DNA from: Gammaproteobacteria bacterium
GTDB taxonomy: Bacteria > Pseudomonadota > Gammaproteobacteria > Steroidobacterales > JABDKV01
Assembly (NCBI GenBank): GCA_029862285.1
Contig: JAOTXR010000103.1
Location: forward strand, 1 to 7,148
DNA length: 7,148 nucleotides
Direction of reading: 5' to 3'
Positions 6,563-7,148 of this stretch are shown piece by piece; the first letter of the stretch is position 1; each line of letters begins with the position of its first letter. The translations under genes and the position numbers were made by a program. Under the pieces are notes generated by a model. That model saw only the letters and a list, made by a program, of their open reading frames with translations, had not been told where the DNA came from and made no database searches.

Positions 6563-7148
6563 CTAGCGCAGACGCAACAGGCGCCTGCGCGCCGGCAGAC
6601 CGAACAGGTCGATAAACCGCCCGAACACGGCTTCGCCGAGCGCGTGGGATTTCGCGATATGTGTGTGCGTGTCGTTTCGAATGACTTCAGGATCGATGGT
6701 ACCGCGGAGGTCGGCAATTTCGGCGCGATGCACGGGCACGTTCAGCCAGCGTTCGATGAGAGGCTGGTCCACTTCCAGATGAAACTGAAATCCATAGACG
6801 TTGTCGCCAACGCGAAACGCCTGGTTGGCACAAACCGGCGACGATGCAAGATGAACGGCATCCGCCGGTAGCTCCGCGACATCGGCGTGCCACTGAAATA
6901 TTCGACGTGCCCGGCTTAGCGGCGCCAGGACCGGATCGTCCGCCGTCGCTGGAGTGGGATTCACGTCGTACCAGCCAATCTCCGGCTCCGGTCCGGGCGC
7001 GACGGGCGCGTTGAGAGCGCGGGCGATGAGTTGCGCGCCCAGGCAAATGCCGAGTATCGGTATTCCGCGGTCCATTGCGCGTCGTATCGCCTGGATTTCG
7101 AATGACAGGTGCGGAAACTCGACGTGCTGATCCACATTCATGGGTCCG
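6563..7148 (-). CDS. Class I glutamine amidotransferase, N-terminus outside window
   Basis: This is a stand-alone type 1 glutamine amidotransferase domain, a cytosolic enzyme that releases ammonia from glutamine or hydrolyses a gamma-glutamyl substrate through a Cys-His-Glu triad. The triad is complete: the nucleophile Cys lies in GICLGAQL (codon at 7043-7045), and His and Glu lie in GFQFHLEV (codons at 6779-6781 and 6773-6775). The frame reads on through Gly-Pro before the first visible Met, giving the family's usual GGPM-type motif. That Met is therefore internal, and the true start lies past the right edge, perhaps 50 codons away by comparison with the usual family length. The pattern resembles GMP-synthase-like amidotransferase proteins lacking a synthetase domain. 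The C-terminal tail (HIAKSHALGEAVFGRFIDLF, then an Arg/Leu-rich end) is typical. No partner synthetase is visible, so the physiological substrate is unknown. Confidence 0.92.
   Translation of the reverse strand, partial: GPMNVDQHVEFPHLSFEIQAIRRAMDRGIPILGICLGAQLIARALNAPVAPGPEPEIGWYDVNPTPATADDPVLAPLSRARRIFQWHADVAELPADAVHLASSPVCANQAFRVGDNVYGFQFHLEVDQPLIERWLNVPVHRAEIADLRGTIDPEVIRNDTHTHIAKSHALGEAVFGRFIDLFGLPARRRLLRLR

Overview
The window looks like an ordinary chromosomal segment of a Gram-negative proteobacterium, most likely a gammaproteobacterium. This rests on the moderately high GC content, a lipoprotein with an outer-membrane-type sorting signal, Shine-Dalgarno-led starts and the gene families present. 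The lineage is inferred from protein style only; no rRNA or tRNA gene is present to anchor it. I see no insertion sequence, integrase, phage gene, CRISPR array or long repeat.

Layout, left to right. The window opens inside a plus-strand adenine/adenosine deaminase gene, of which only the C-terminal 179 codons are present (1-540). A minus-strand gene for an unrecognised two-helix membrane protein converges on it (568-1284). Upstream of that, also on the minus strand, is a 63-residue HIG1-type twin-helix membrane protein with a strong ribosome binding site and a plausible promoter (1468-1659). A plus-strand gene for an unrecognised exported or membrane-anchored protein diverges from it (1855-2580). 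A minus-strand cation diffusion facilitator related to the SLC30A9/ZNT9 branch follows (2725-3630). It is divergent from a large plus-strand lipoprotein gene (3768-5615) that combines a probable beta-sandwich, carbohydrate-binding-like region with a probable helical toroid. Next are a six-helix DUF4386 membrane protein (5766-6464) and, convergent with it, a minus-strand class I glutamine amidotransferase whose N-terminus lies beyond the right edge (6563-7148).

The genes alternate in orientation and are mostly single transcription units, so the neighbourhood gives little evidence of one shared pathway. The themes are scavenging or housekeeping (purine deamination, amidotransferase), membrane and respiratory accessory proteins (HIG1, DUF4386, the two-helix protein), metal transport, and envelope polysaccharide or glycan handling (lipoprotein). 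The best candidates for something undescribed are the orphan two-domain lipoprotein, the CDF transporter lacking both classical metal-binding histidines, and two small inverted-repeat structures in intergenic DNA. I found no convincing new multi-gene system. All intergenic stretches are under 200 bases.
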